A stretch of 64,000 nt of DNA, taken from Bedellia somnulentella. Its lineage: Eukaryota; Arthropoda; Insecta; Lepidoptera; Bedelliidae. A program made the translations under genes and the position numbers. The notes beneath the pieces were generated by a model. That model was not told the DNA's origin. It ran no database searches and saw only the letters and a program-made list of their open reading frames with translations. The stretch spans positions 26,458,875 to 26,522,874 of the forward strand of contig OY755170.1 of the NCBI GenBank assembly GCA_963576735.1, given 5' to 3'. Shown piece after piece: positions 1 to 12,700 of the stretch (the first letter of the stretch is position 1; the number at the start of each line of letters is the position of its first letter).

Positions 1-2524
1 CCTCTTCATGAGGATCTAGTTCTCGATCTCGGAAGAAACCGTAACCTTCGAACACATCGTTCATGAATTCTATCAACAACCAGGATATCGTGAAGACCGC
101 TAAGGTAACAGTTATCGCTAATTGCAGCAACGTCAATGTCTCGGATTTGTAAACAGATAAACTTAATTGTCCTGTTACTCCGTAAGTTATAATATTTTTA
201 ACTTCTGATCCAGAAATAACACGACAAGTGTAGAAACCTAGAGGCAATGTATCCTTCAAGCCTGTAATTTTTGATAACTTACCATTATCGTAAACACTTA
301 GATTGCGGTTTAAGAATGTTGCGCTAATGTACGTGTCTAGGAACAACCACTGTGACTCAAAATAGGAACCACGTTTGCTGCCGTAAAAGCATGTTAGCTC
401 AACCGGTCTATTGAACGAATATTCTTCTTCGTAAAAACCAGATAAGCTTGCAGTTCTAGAAGATATTCTATCCATATCAATTCTTTCCACACTTAATTTA
501 TGCAAGTCTTGTAATATTGAGTTTATCCTTAAGACTGCAATTTCTCCAGTAAAAGGAACCCAAAAATCTAAATCTTTATTCACATTATTTGGTATACCAC
601 CAACGAAACACTCACCATATGCATGAGGATTTGAGTTAGTAATATTTTTAAGATCACCAAGATCTAGATAAATCTTTTCATATGAATTAAAAACAACTTC
701 CAATGATTTCTTTTTCTTTTTAAATTTCATATTTATGTATTGATTGATTTCTATTTCTGAAGTGCTTGTTGCCTCTAGTTGCTCTTGATTTACTTCGACC
801 TTGACTTTTATTCTTTTGTTCATTAACTTTACTGTCGTTTTAATGTTTCGTTTATCAAATATATAAATTATCAGCCCAGACTCTGTTGTCGATCTAAAAG
901 TTAATTCAAGTATTCCAACGTCACAAACCTGTGAGCATGGTAATCTTATATACTGTGAGTCTAATTTTAGAACAGCTTCGACAAAGTCCGATTGCTTGTA
1001 TTTTAAACTTTTATTTTGATTATTATTGGATGTAGATATTGCAACTAAATTAATTGGCTTATAATTTATGATTATTTCTTCCAACTCACCGCTAAACATT
1101 TGTCCGAATAAAATGCTATCTTTTTCTAAAACAACTAGATTATAAGAGAAATATGTTGTTATATTTCTAACAGAATCATCAATTCGCAGAAACACGAACT
1201 CTGAGGTGACGGCGAATAGAAGCGAGTGCCACTCGTATGGGACCAGAGGATTGTGGTCACAAATCTTTAAATTTCCTTTACCAGGAAATCCAGTGGTTTC
1301 AACGCAAACATGCCAATTCCGTAAGTTCATTTGTATCGACAATGTTGTCCCCCATTGTATGAGATTGCCAAAGGGTTTCAATGGTCTTATCCTCATAAAA
1401 CAGTGAAAAAGTTTTGATGGTTGAATCTTCATCTGCACATCATAGTAACCATCAAACATAAGAACCTTGTGTTCAAAAAAGTTGCAAGGTTCCAATAAAC
1501 AAGAACCAATATCAGTTTTAGGCCCAATACATTGGGTTCCATTTAAAGAAGGCTTTGGTCGAGAACACGATCTCATTCGTATTTTTCTCCCAACATCGCA
1601 TGTTTTAGAACATTCACTCCAGGGACTCCAACTAGACCATCCACCATCTAATATGCACATTTTACTCTTGCAAGGAATTACATCTTCTCTGGGGCCATAG
1701 CAATGCGATTCTGAAGAGTTATTATTGATAATACATCGTCTCCGGCGTTTCTTCATTCCACTTCCACATGATTCTGTGCATCGGGACCAAGAGTCCCACT
1801 CACTCCAATCATTATTTACACAACTATTTGCAACCGAACGACAGTGATTGTTTTTACATGGCTGAATTTGTAATGCCTTTCCTTTACAAATGCTATTTGC
1901 AGACGTTGGTGGGGGAGAATCGCAACGTCGATTTCGCCATCGCGTTCCCGAACCACAAAAAGCAGAACAATCCGACCAAGAGCTCCATTCACTCCAACCT
2001 CCGTGAACAGGACATCCTTGGTTATATTTTATGCATTGAAGGTTGTTCCAGAAAGTATCAGTATCTAGTGTCCCAGACAGGTGATTTAACTCTTTTTCAA
2101 TATCCGTAAACGTACAAGCATTTTCTATGCATTTTTCAAATATTGGACTATTTTCCATGTCACGGTACACCGTTAGCCTAACAGGGTCAGTTTCTGCTTC
2201 TATTCTAAAATCACGAACTGAACAGTTGTGTAAATGACACATTTTCGCTTCTTCATGGTGTCCTGAACAAGGCAATCCATCGTTAATGGGTGGTGGATTG
2301 TTACACAATCTTGACCGTTTCTGCTGACCCATTTCAACACAAGAACCTTTGCATAAAGACCAAGGTCCCCAGGGTGACCACACTCCATTGATAGGGCACT
2401 CAGCATCCGTTAAAAGACCAACATCACATTCTATTCTCCAAGAACTTCGTTTTTGTTTAGTGAATGGGGATTTGCACTTAGTAAAATAGAACAAGGTTAG
2501 GAAAACTGAAATTTTATGGCTCAT
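1..2524 (-). CDS. TSR / laminin-G-like transmembrane protein, partial
   Basis: An open frame of 841 codons runs from ATG at 2524 to the left window edge without a stop or visible intron; the C-terminus is missing. Residues 1-19 form a signal peptide (MSHKISVFLTLFYFTKCKS). Four thrombospondin type-1 repeats lie near residues 45-101, 170-222, 228-280 and 281-337, each with WxxW (WSPWGPW, WSEWSSW, WSEWDSW, WSSWSPW) and the six-cysteine pattern. Two laminin-G-like regions follow (about 340-470 and 490-660; the second ends in GECFVGGIPNN). A membrane-proximal region with two conserved-looking Cys (LTCFYG, GFYTCRV) could be Ig-like. A hydrophobic helix near 795-818 (LTLLQLAITVTLAVFTIS) is followed by an acidic and basic cytoplasmic tail. 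TSR and laminin-G domains are typical of extracellular adhesion or guidance proteins; the role here is inference. I do not recognise a named orthologue. Confidence 0.85.
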   Translation of the reverse strand, partial: MSHKISVFLTLFYFTKCKSPFTKQKRSSWRIECDVGLLTDAECPINGVWSPWGPWSLCKGSCVEMGQQKRSRLCNNPPPINDGLPCSGHHEEAKMCHLHNCSVRDFRIEAETDPVRLTVYRDMENSPIFEKCIENACTFTDIEKELNHLSGTLDTDTFWNNLQCIKYNQGCPVHGGWSEWSSWSDCSAFCGSGTRWRNRRCDSPPPTSANSICKGKALQIQPCKNNHCRSVANSCVNNDWSEWDSWSRCTESCGSGMKKRRRRCIINNNSSESHCYGPREDVIPCKSKMCILDGGWSSWSPWSECSKTCDVGRKIRMRSCSRPKPSLNGTQCIGPKTDIGSCLLEPCNFFEHKVLMFDGYYDVQMKIQPSKLFHCFMRIRPLKPFGNLIQWGTTLSIQMNLRNWHVCVETTGFPGKGNLKICDHNPLVPYEWHSLLFAVTSEFVFLRIDDSVRNITTYFSYNLVVLEKDSILFGQMFSGELEEIIINYKPINLVAISTSNNNQNKSLKYKQSDFVEAVLKLDSQYIRLPCSQVCDVGILELTFRSTTESGLIIYIFDKRNIKTTVKLMNKRIKVKVEVNQEQLEATSTSEIEINQYINMKFKKKKKSLEVVFNSYEKIYLDLGDLKNITNSNPHAYGECFVGGIPNNVNKDLDFWVPFTGEIAVLRINSILQDLHKLSVERIDMDRISSRTASLSGFYEEEYSFNRPVELTCFYGSKRGSYFESQWLFLDTYISATFLNRNLSVYDNGKLSKITGLKDTLPLGFYTCRVISGSEVKNIITYGVTGQLSLSVYKSETLTLLQLAITVTLAVFTISWLLIEFMNDVFEGYGFFRDRELDPHEE

Positions 2525-4710
2525 AGTAAACTATGAGATTATATCGACCAACACGCACTCAACTTAAGGTTTTCTCCAAATTATATTTATCTTGGAATAA
2601 AATACTAGTCTACTAATTGACATGTCTGACAGATTGTCACGACGGTATGAAACAAAAAGAGTATCACCGGAAATAATTGTCTAAAAACATACCTATCAGA
2701 CCTACTAATGCTTGCAGAACAGTTTTCTTAAACCTCAGCATTCGACGCTATCATATGGCTGTCCATTTTATCGTTATAAATATACTTAGTTAGGGGTACA
2801 ACACTTATCACTTTAAAAATAATTATAAAACTATTCTCAGACCTGCCGTATGATATGGGTATGCAAAATTTAATTTAAATTGGTTTAACCGTTTCGAAGG
2901 AGTTTGTAGACAAACAATGTGACACGTGAATTTTATATATTAGACGGATCATCGAACATGTCGATGACGCTGTGTTACTTCTTACGTTCATCATTATTGC
3001 ACCATGTTGACGTTAAGAAGCAGTAGTCACGCTTACTGACCGAAACCCTTACGGCGAAATATATGTAGTAATTCACTTACTAGTGCATCGTTACCGAAAA
3101 ATACTGGGTTCAAATAACATAGGTGAAACGAGGCATAAAGTGGGTAAATGGAACACAAAGTCATGTGATGATTGAAAATGCAAACCGTTGGGGCATAGTT
3201 CCTGCCAAAAGTTTTTTTACAGGTTGAGTTGTACTAATGCCTATTATTCACGCTAGGAAGGATCTAGGTCTGCAATGGAGTTATTTTAGTCATTTATTTA
3301 TATATATTATAGGAATATAAACCTCTTTTAACAGCCATCACACTTAATAAAACAAACAATTTTAAGTTTTACATATTTACTTAAAAAGATAACAGACACG
3401 TTAAATTATTATACAATACTGTACAATATATCTAATAACAACCAAAAAAACAGTTAAAAAACGTTAACGTTTAACCCATTATAAACTATTTTCAGGAGTA
3501 ATATACATTATTCATCGAAAAAAAAAACTTTTATGCGTGTCTGCTTTCTATGCATTTTAAACATATTTGCTATAATTAATAAAATACTATTTATGTTTTC
3601 ATTAATAGTAGGGAGTGCAAATGTATGCAAAAAGGTGTAATAGCTCTAAAATACCTTTAATACCTTCTTTCCAGACTAGAACAATGCAACATTATATGTA
3701 AAATATATATCATGTAGTTTTAAGCTCGTCCTAAAACAGTGTTTTTTATTATTTGTATGTTTATTTAGTTACACAAAAGATTTATGTATTTCATTATAAT
3801 AGCTCAGTATGTCATTGTATTCGAAGCAGATCCACTCAGCTTTTGATCAATTTGTCTGCAACATGTACCGCTTGGATCCTTAAGTAATAAAAAAATACTT
3901 TTAAAATATTTACTCGATAATGGCTGAGCTTCTTTATGATACGATAAAGTTAGTAGAATCACATTGCAAATAATTAAAAATTTGGTGCAACCGTCTATAA
4001 ATAACAGTCTAAAAAATAAATTAACGTTTTTAATGTAAAGGTGCCATGAAAACAATAGCTGCCAAATTCTAAAAGACTATGAAAAGATAAATGATAGGCA
4101 CTTTAAATGTTTATAACATATTAAAAAATAACAAATATTTTTTAAATCAATTATCAGGTGCAACTTTTAGGAACAAGAAACTGAGATTTGTTGAGACACT
4201 ATGGTTTACATTATCTTATATAACACCTGCCATTTTAAATTTTTAAATATTTAACCATAGCTTCTTGAACAGATTACAATTTTTGATGCTTTTAATTTGA
4301 AAGTGGGTATCAATGACCCTTGGAAGCACGAAAAAACAGATATGGAATCTTTTTGTCCCAATACTTTCAAAATCGATAACAGTCCGGATGGATAACAAAT
4401 AGGCATTCATCTTCATTCCGCAACTAAAATATTATACCTGAGCTAGCTGCTCATTACTTTTAAGTAATTTGAACAAAATATTGCCTTTAGCCATAGCAAG
4501 CCAATTCTTTGAAAAAGCCTGCCAAATCTTTGGGAATAACTAATAAACTATTTTATAACATTTCAATCAAGTTTATACTCGTCCTGACACTTAAAATATC
4601 TCAATAAATTAATTCTGGGCTAATTTTACTTCCGTGGAGAGTATGTCTCATAAATACATAAAATAAATGAGGTTTCTTTTTTTAATCCTACGAATGTTAT
4701 ATTGCACCTT
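2525..4710. other. intergenic region between the TSR gene and LETMD1
   Basis: AT-rich sequence upstream of the TSR gene and downstream of the LETMD1 stop. No coding stretch is credible. It holds one LINE 3'-end fragment (2790-2945). The short open frame on the minus strand at 3804-4055 has no family features. Confidence 0.6.
2790..2945 (+). repeat. LINE/SINE 3'-end fragment (family E-like)
   Basis: It contains ATTCTCAGACCTGC, a TATGCAAA block and GTGACACGTGAATTTTATAT followed by ATTAGA. The same block recurs at 43262-43372, so it is a dispersed repeat. The ending resembles RTE-type non-LTR 3' ends common in Lepidoptera (established knowledge, not searched). Confidence 0.55.
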
Positions 4711-5037
4711 TTAATAATATATTAAAACCCAATTTTGGGGATGATTATAAGCTAGAAGGAGTGGACAATGTAACAGCAGTGAGTAGGAGTCCTTGTCGAC
4801 CTGTTCTGATATCTGCAGCCACCGGTCAAGCCAACTCATCAGATCCTGGTTGGACAACGTGCTCACATTCAATCCTCGAATCAGACACGCGTTTCTAAGA
4901 GATTCCGTGTTCATGCTGGTCGTGCCACCTTCCCTGATGATGGCCTGGTCCATTTGTAGAAGCAAAAACGATCTGTACTTTAGTTTCTTCTCTCTGAACA
5001 GATTTTTCTTCAATCCGTGCATGTTTTGTAGATGACC
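4711..5037 (-). CDS. LETMD1: LETMD1 exon 4 (terminal)
   Basis: The acceptor is TTTTCAG before GGTCATCTACAAAAC. It holds 108 codons plus TAA, entering in phase 0. It encodes the C-terminal half of the LETM1 domain, including MDQAII, RNACLIRGLN and WLDRWLQIS, and ends NWVLIYY. Confidence 0.87.
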   Translation of the reverse strand, partial: GHLQNMHGLKKNLFREKKLKYRSFLLLQMDQAIIREGGTTSMNTESLRNACLIRGLNVSTLSNQDLMSWLDRWLQISEQVDKDSYSLLLHCPLLLAYNHPQNWVLIYY

Positions 5038-8000
5038 CTGAAAATAAAGTCAACAATTTATCTTCTAAAAATCAGGTGTAAAAGTTTTTAGAGTTCGTTC
5101 ATGTTTTTTAAAATGGCTTTCCTAAGTGCAGTATTTGCGATAAGTCGTAGGATTTCTGAATTGATTCAAACTTATTTTCTTTACTTGAGATATGGGTCAT
5201 TTGTTTTGAATTGAATTATGTTGTACAAGTAAAGAATTATTTTATTTTTTATTTCCTACTATGGTAACATTAAGTTACCCTTTGCACTACTGTGTCACAT
5301 ACTGAGTAGAAAAAATTCAAAAACAACAAAACATCATACATATCTTATGACTTGTTTAAGATAAAGCTAAGGCTTAAAAAATCCAGATGATCTAGCATTC
5401 AAAATCCATATTTCTCTCAAGAGATGAACAATTTAAAAAAGTGACAACTTACAAGATGGCTAAAAGACAGATTGTGAAGATTATACGGCCCGGTCACGAA
5501 CAGCTCCTTACACCGTAGAATATCTTCAACCTCCGGATGCGTCCCAGAGCCCAACATGGCAATCACGCTCCGCCATTTCGCCCCCACCTCCCCGGCTGGC
5601 ACCAAGTCTAATTTTGCCTGAAGTGCTCGGAACACGGGCCGGTTGTGCTTCAACCTATCCCGTAATTCTAACAGGGAGAATTCTGATCGCTGCTGAATTG
5701 ACCAAAAATGGGAACAGAGCAACGATCTCGGTTTGAGAAAACTGAAAAAATAATGTATATGATTTGATTACAGAAGCTTGGAATGGGTTTATTACACATT
5801 TTTATGGGTATGGTAATATATGAGCAAAACTTAAATCACATTTACAGTAGACTGATGATAAAGCTCGCATATGGGCTTGTTATGAAAAATATTCCAGAAG
5901 GTTCAATTAAATTCGTTTGTCTTATTTTACATGAGTTAAAGCCTCTGAAAATATATGAGTTGCTTTGGAAACAAATCACGCATGCATGCATGAAAATAGA
6001 CGATCGAAAACAATCACAAAGCAGTTTGCTAAAAATAGGTCATGAATGTACTGGGTCAGAGAAAGATTATTGTTATCGTAGCATGTCAGTACTTTGAAAT
6101 ATGAAAAAATTGTAAGGCTATTTTAAACAAAATATCTTTCAATTTGAAATGTCAATCATTTACTTAAATGAATAAATTTAAACTCTATCTATAGGCAAAG
6201 TAACCAAACAATACTTACGCGAGGGGAAATATAAGGTAGTTTCCAAATGGGATAGCGGATAATATTAGCACTGGCGCTATCCTCAGCATATCTGACGGCA
6301 TTTTGTCATACAATTCAATTTCTTGTCTGGAAAGTCTATAAAAACCTTTATCTCGAGACGTTTTAATCCTTAATGATATGTACAATTTCAAATCATTGTA
6401 AAAATCCTTGATTCCAACACTAAATACTCTGTACATATTCATGGCAGTAGGAAATTTAGTCTCTAGAACTTTCTTGTAGCTTTTCAAATATTCCATATAC
6501 CGTTGTATAACATAAGTCCTAAGTTTTTCCTTCTCCTGTTTCATTGTTAATTTTGTTTTTGAGCTGCTCAATTTAGGTGCATGTATTCTGATATATCTAA
6601 AAAATAATTATATATCAATAGTCTTACAGCATTACAGTAGTTGGAGCTTTAAATAATTTAATAGACTTAAGTCAATGTGGATAGTATTGTCTTAGTAGAG
6701 TTTAATTAGACTGCCAAGTAAGACTCCCAATTTTGCCGCTATAACAAAACCAATTTTGTAACAGTGGCAACACTCTGAGTTTAGAAAGATTATAGAACAT
6801 GCTTTGTGCATCTTATGTTGATATCATTTTCAGGTATAAACTTCTTATCCTAAGCCTGAAAAAAAAATTTTTTGGGTCTTGATATTTTGTAGAGAGTACA
6901 GAGCCTTAATGTTTATTAATTATATTATAATATGAAAATAAAACCCTTCTTTTAATGTATGGATATATGGATAATCCATAAAAATAAGTAACAGAGCATA
7001 AATTATTAACTTAGCATAGCATAAAATCAATGCATCAAATTTTAATACTTTTAACTAAACTTTACCAATTTATTGTAAAGAGTACATATGTTTAGTATTA
7101 CATATGTTATGTAACATTTCTTCCCGTGGGCTTTTGTAAAAGGCGGATAAGGATAATTGGGATCTTAAAGTAATTTTTTGGTGATACCTATAACATAACT
7201 GAATCTTCATTATTATATATGGGTTGATAGCAATCCACATAATTTCAGAGAATCCAAATAATGCAGAAATAGCATCTTGAACTCAGTTGAAATAAGCGGG
7301 TTTTTGATGTTTAGTTAGTTGAAAATGAGGCTTGTGATTTGCTTGATTATTAACAAATAGCAATGGTATGGTATAAATAAGGTTGCTAAATATAGTTTAT
7401 TAAACCTTTGCCCAAGTTTTATTTATTTATTTACACACAAAATATAATCTTGACAGATGAGACACCTAATATGATTACATTTCACTTAACATTTCAATTG
7501 AAAATGTATACAATAATGTAATAGATAAGACCTAGAACAAAAAAGCTGAGAAAAGAAACACATAACCAATATATAAAATTTACCACTATCTTATATTAAT
7601 ATCATTTCTGTCTATAATAACTTAAATAACTAACACACTACAAGTAGAGTATTGAAATTTCCATTTTCAATACTTATAGCACAAATACCTAAGAGAAGCA
7701 TTTGTGAAGTCAATCTGTGAGCACGAAAATAAAGTTAGTATTCAAAGTATATTTCCTGATGACCACTGTTTTAATTTTTATACTATGCATTAGTGTATAT
7801 CGTATATTTATATTTTATTATATTATTTATTGTATATTTATGGCATTATCATCAATCTTCTCTTGTTCTATTCTATTGCCTAAAGTCATGGCAGTTAACT
7901 AGTAGTATTGAAATGAACCTAGTCTTTTAAGCATACATTCGGGCAGATACATATACTTTTGCTTCTGTATCACAAGGAGAGTTGAGTTACAACAGGGAAT

Positions 8001-8369
8001 TTGATGGACCTATCATGATGTATACATGTCTCAAAACCCTAAAATGTATCTTTATTACAGGCTTCATCATTTTTCCATCATTTGCTTAGTACAGGCCACC
8101 TTTTACTACAAGGCATTTTTAAATAATTATCATATGGTATTGAAATCATAATAGTACATAATGTTAAAACAAGTTTGATGCCAGTCCTATGTAGTAAATC
8201 GAAGATGGAAATACCAGATTTTGTCTAAAGATAAACATATTATGGTAGTAAAGTATAATAATAGAACATGAAATTACCTTCTAGAGTTTCCTTCAAGCAG
8301 ACAGGGTCTGGAGGTAGGGTTATATCGACTAAACATTCGCGCCACAGCGAGAACTTTTAGCAAAGGCAT
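4711..8369 (-). CDS. LETMD1: LETM1 domain-containing protein 1 (LETMD1-like), 4 exons
   Basis: Exons in transcript order are 8369-8278 (the 3' edge is good to about 2 bp), 6596-6219, 5741-5453 and 5037-4711. They join in phase to about 361 residues; human LETMD1 is about 360. The basic, hydrophobic N-terminus (MPLLKVLAVARMFSR) suits mitochondrial import. A hydrophobic segment (LRIAPVLILSAIPFGNYLIF) precedes the LETM1-like ribosome-binding domain. Family landmarks are SHFWSIQQR, GTHPEVEDI, RNACLIRGLN and WLDRWLQIS, followed by LLLH. LETMD1 is a mitochondrial inner-membrane/matrix protein needed for mitochondrial structure and metabolism in mammals. The stop is TAA at 4713-4711. Introns are 1.68 kb, 477 bp and 415 bp. 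There is no sign of decay. Confidence 0.88.
5453..5741 (-). CDS. LETMD1: LETMD1 exon 3
   Basis: 289 bp, entered in phase 2 and left in phase 0, with donor CTT|GTAAGT. It encodes FLKPRSLLCSHFWSIQQR through the GTHPEVEDILRCKELF block of the LETM1-like domain. Confidence 0.87.
5742..8277 (-). other. LETMD1 introns 1 and 2
   Basis: These introns flank exon 2 (6219-6596). Both are AT-rich single-copy-looking DNA. The small open frames (5783-6097 and 7717-7902 on plus) are low complexity and show no family signature. I see no mobile element here. Confidence 0.55.
6219..6596 (-). CDS. LETMD1: LETMD1 exon 2
   Basis: 378 bp with acceptor TTTTTTAG before ATATATCAG and donor CTCGC|GTAAGT. It encodes the basic helical region (YVIQRYMEYLKSYKKVLETK) and the hydrophobic segment near residues 145-165. 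Confidence 0.85.
8278..8369 (-). CDS. LETMD1: LETMD1 exon 1 (start codon)
   Basis: ATG at 8369 opens MPLLKVLAVARMFSR, an amphipathic basic presequence. The donor (AAG|GTAATT) leaves phase 2, which fits exon 2. This start gives the only N-terminus with a mitochondrial-type leader that stays in frame. The 3' edge is accurate to about 2 bp. Confidence 0.75.
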
Positions 8370-9180
8370 TTTTAAAGATTAATAATGTTAATTTATACTA
8401 GGCTCAATACTGTGTAAATATAAGCAAATATATATATATTTTATAAAAATAATAACATTCATCGAGGAAACTCGTATTTTTATTTTGATCAATTTTGTTT
8501 CATTTTAGTTCAATCGTATTAGTGGCTCTGGAATTCCGACCTTCTGAGCCTGTGACGTTTCATGTTGTTGCCAAATACAAAAATCTAGGAAATAATTTAT
8601 CGCAAATCAATCACCCTTACCTCATCTCACCGTGAGAGAGAATTTGGTTTTTATTTTTCATTGAGATCTACAAAATACATTTAATTTATCACTTTCTCAT
8701 TTCAAACGTATGAGGGCGGGCGGCGATACTCATTTTACCACTTTAGGAGATTCTATCTTTCAGATTTAGATTATTGATTTTGAAAATGCGCTGAAGTTTC
8801 ACGCCAAGATCCATAACATAATTTCCTCCTCGTACCAATCAGCAACCGTTTAAAATAGCCCTATTGACTATAGAAGATGGATATCTATCTACCCCTCATA
8901 CTATACCTATTCCATCAATAGCTAGCCTAGCCACCATTCATTCATATTCCAGCTAGTTATCATTTAGTTTCAGCTCATTCTCAGGACGCTGCTGAATGGT
9001 AAAAAAATATGGTGGAATCAGAGCTATTCGCTCAGCACAAGTAACGAAAACCATGACACTCGCAATTTACTAACACATCGTCTGACATCTCTGGTGGATT
9101 CGCAGCACAATGAGAATAAAAATATCACTCTTAGAAAGGAACTCGCATTGAAATATCATGGTCGACTAACTTACTTATAC
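8370..9180. other. LETMD1 upstream region
   Basis: This should hold the LETMD1 promoter and 5' UTR. There is no TATA box or initiator I would commit to and no gene. Confidence 0.4.
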
Positions 9181-9535
9181 TCACGCCCATTATTCCCTTT
9201 GGGGTGGGCAGAGACTATCGATCGCCACATAGTACGATCTTGACAAACCTCTCTTGCTTCCCTTACATTCATTATTCTTCTCATACATGCTCTTTTATTC
9301 TTCTCACTTCGGACCCCCGCCTTTATAAACACGTTTTATATCTGGTCAAGAAACGTTTTACGAGGCCGTCCTCTACTAACAATCCCATCCACATTGGCTC
9401 TATATATCTCTTTCGCTACTTTATTTTCATCCATCCTCTCTATGTGCCCAAACCACCTCAACATTCCTTTTTCTATCTTGCATACTACGTCATCTTTCAA
9501 ACCTACTATCTTTATCACTTTATCTTTCATGGTCG
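9181..9535 (-). repeat. non-LTR retrotransposon 3' fragment, family C
   Basis: The minus strand reads MLRWFGHIERMDENKV, then IYRANVDG and SRGRPRKT, then LDQI. This is the C-terminal conserved block of a lepidopteran endonuclease/reverse-transcriptase LINE. The 3' end, read on minus, has CTCTGCC, then a CCC/GGG mini-hairpin, GGGCGTGAGTATAAG and a degenerate tail. Related copies lie at 38233, 42208, 55418 and 61540. Confidence 0.7.
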
Positions 9536-9719
9536 ACTATTAAACAATATTTGTCAAGCTACCTGTGCAAAGTTAGGGCATTAATGTTTTATTACAATAA
9601 TGATTGATCGACGATTTGCTTAAGATTGCTGTAAGGCTTGGCAGATCAACATCGGGCATTCTTGAGGAAATTGCCCTGCAGTGGACATATCTATTTGCTG
9701 AAAATTATGAGGACTGAAG

Positions 9720-12700
9720 GAAAAATAAAACACCCTTTATTTTCAAATCTTTATTTCTGTTAGAAAAAAATATACACTTACATCGTATTCATCTTAAAAT
9801 ACTCTAATCTCGCTCTTACTTAAGTAGATCAGAATTTGTCATACCAGAGCTTTCCATAGACTTAACAACTCAAACTATAATTTAAACTCAGGCAAAAACG
9901 CTTTAATATATCCTTCTAATTTTGATTACACGTCAATATTAAAAACACATTTGATTTGGGAACTCTTACTGTCAAAATTATGCAAAAGTGCATTAAAAAT
10001 TTCGGAGCTCCCTTTAAATGATGTAAACATGATTTCCTAAAAGAACACAGTCTCAGTCCAAACCAAACACGATGGTTAAGTCCAACAAATTCAGATCTAC
10101 TTCACAAAATTAGTTTCAATTCAAGTCCACCCATTTTGGTCGGCGGCAATCGTTCGATAGTTTCGTTTTTGGAATGTTTGAGGCTTTTGTTCAGGCGGCC
10201 ATCTTTTTAAACATTAACATAGCGCTACATTCAGAATTTGAAAAAACATATAGATTTTTATAATAAACACAATAATGAACTCGTTCAATAAGACTGATAA
10301 ATACTTCCCTATTGTACATTTGTCATGAACGCTGTCTTGGATCAATACACTGGGGTAATATTGCAATAATTTGTTCATCTTATAAACTGTTTAAACCGTT
10401 ACATAGTTACGTTGGGCTAAATATGTATTACAATTATAAATGATTTGTCTTTGATTAAAACTGAAGTAAACTGAAAAATAAACAATTTGCGTAAATATTA
10501 AATAATACAATATGCTGCAACAAAAAAAACTTAATATATAACCCCTCGGTCCTTTGAACACCGTTTTTTTTATTAGTATATACCCTACAATCAATAATCA
10601 ATAAGTCGGGCGTACACCGGGTGACGTATGTAAATATTCAGTGTAACAGTTCTGTAAAAATATTCACCAAATGTTTTATCCCAAGACAACGCAAATATAC
10701 TTAGTAACTTTGTTCAAAATCACAAATTGCAATGAAAAATACTATCCCAATTCACAATAATTATTTCAACATCATTAATTCGCCGATAATTCTAAAAATA
10801 AAGGTATTCATTAATCATTACAAATAAAATTATTCATGTCGTAATTAATAAAATACACCATCAAGTTTTTCAGTTAAATATTCATCATTATATGATATTA
10901 TTTATCGTTCATCAATCGTAAAACATAAACATATTTAAATAGCATGCATTTTATAATTCGATTATCAGTTTTGTCTTTTTATTATTTACTTCTATCTCCT
11001 TAAAGACGCACTTCCCTGCCATTATTTTTTATATTGAGTTAGTAGAACGTTTGTAATAAATAAATAAGGGGGACTATTCGCCGAACGCCGAAGTTTCTTT
11101 AACTGGAAGTTCTTTTTACAAACTAATCCGTAACATCACAATTACATGTAAATACCCTGCCTGAATCATTAATGAACCAAGTTTCAGTTTTAAAAAGTTT
11201 CAAGCACAGATTAAAATAATACAATAGCAATAGCCATATTATATTATTATATTTAACCTGTTGGGTCACTTTGTTAGTAACTTCAGGTGATTCCAGTTGA
11301 GCCCCGCCGATCTAATGGAGCATTTCTTGCTGCCAATACTTGAGCGCTTTGAACCTTTCAAACATTACTTAATCTTAACTAAAATTGGCGATATATCATA
11401 TATCGTGGTACCCATACCACGAGGTAGCTGCTACAGACCCGTTACATTGATGTCTTATATCGCTACTGCCATTTCAATTTACCTTTAAGGTCACGTAAAC
11501 GCTACCCATGAAAATATTTTTGTACCTAATCATTAACACATATAAGATTCAAATATTAGTATCTATTGCTTTTCTTCATCTTATCGTATATGCCGGTAAG
11601 CTTACTTTTCATGTAATTAACTTTTTCGATCCCTTCAAAATATCGGATAACCTTTTCTTGATACATATCAAGATGTCTCCGGCTATCAATCAATATTAAT
11701 TTTAACATTTTACAAATTTATCCGCATCAAATACTTTTCAAACGTAATAGCCTAATTTAAAAACGGGCTTACCGATTAATATTAATAAATAAGATACACA
11801 TACATAAAACATCCACAGAGCATTCGGATCACCATATATCTTCACTTACAATCTGATACACTGTCTCGCTCTAACATCTGTTCTCTCTTTCTACGTTTCG
11901 AAATTCCGCCATCAGGCAATCCACAAAATATGTCTTTCTCTGTCAAATCAAGTCTGTCTTTTAAAATGTTCCAGGGCTGATGGGAAATAACATCATGTAC
12001 TATGACTAACAACAATACTTATTTCCTTATGACGGTATCTTCTTAAACATTTATAATAATATCAGCGCTTTCGTGCATGCCTAGTTTAGCAATGAAACGA
12101 TGTAACCGACAATTTCACGTGTCAAGTGATAAGTCGGATATCGTTTATGTTTAATAAAAGTAATCAGCAAACATGACCTCACAAATGATAACCGTCATAG
12201 TTTATTACTTCTCACGAATGGAATTTATATATTGATACGATACCTCCATTACAATACATTGCATAGACAACACAAAGCTGACTGTACTGAATAATCACTA
12301 TTGCTAAACATTTAGATAAATTTTGTGAAACTATTTAACGTGTTCATGACGGTTTGAAATCTACTAATTTTATATTTATTTATGACGATCACTTTAACAT
12401 CGGTATTTTACTGCTATTAACGTAACATCGAACATTCAAAAATATGGAATACATTGTAGATACTAGTACATTTAATTAAATTACTGTTTGTTCTCCACTT
12501 ACTATTTATAAAAACTTTCAGATCTACGATTACTTCAATTTATTCTTCGGTTAAATCACAAGCTTAATAAATAGACGAATATAATAGATGATGTAGTGTA
12601 TGAAATGACGAGCGAATGTACGAATGTAGAGAGCCGAGTTTGTTGCCATTTTGGCAGAAAAGTGTGAAATTACAAACACACGTAGCACAGAATACGTTCA

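Noticed and set aside
5783..6097. 104-codon plus-strand open frame in a LETMD1 intron
   Set aside because: Low complexity, no family features, and opposite to a well-supported gene.
9204..9584. 126-codon plus-strand open frame
   Set aside because: Antisense to a family-C LINE fragment.
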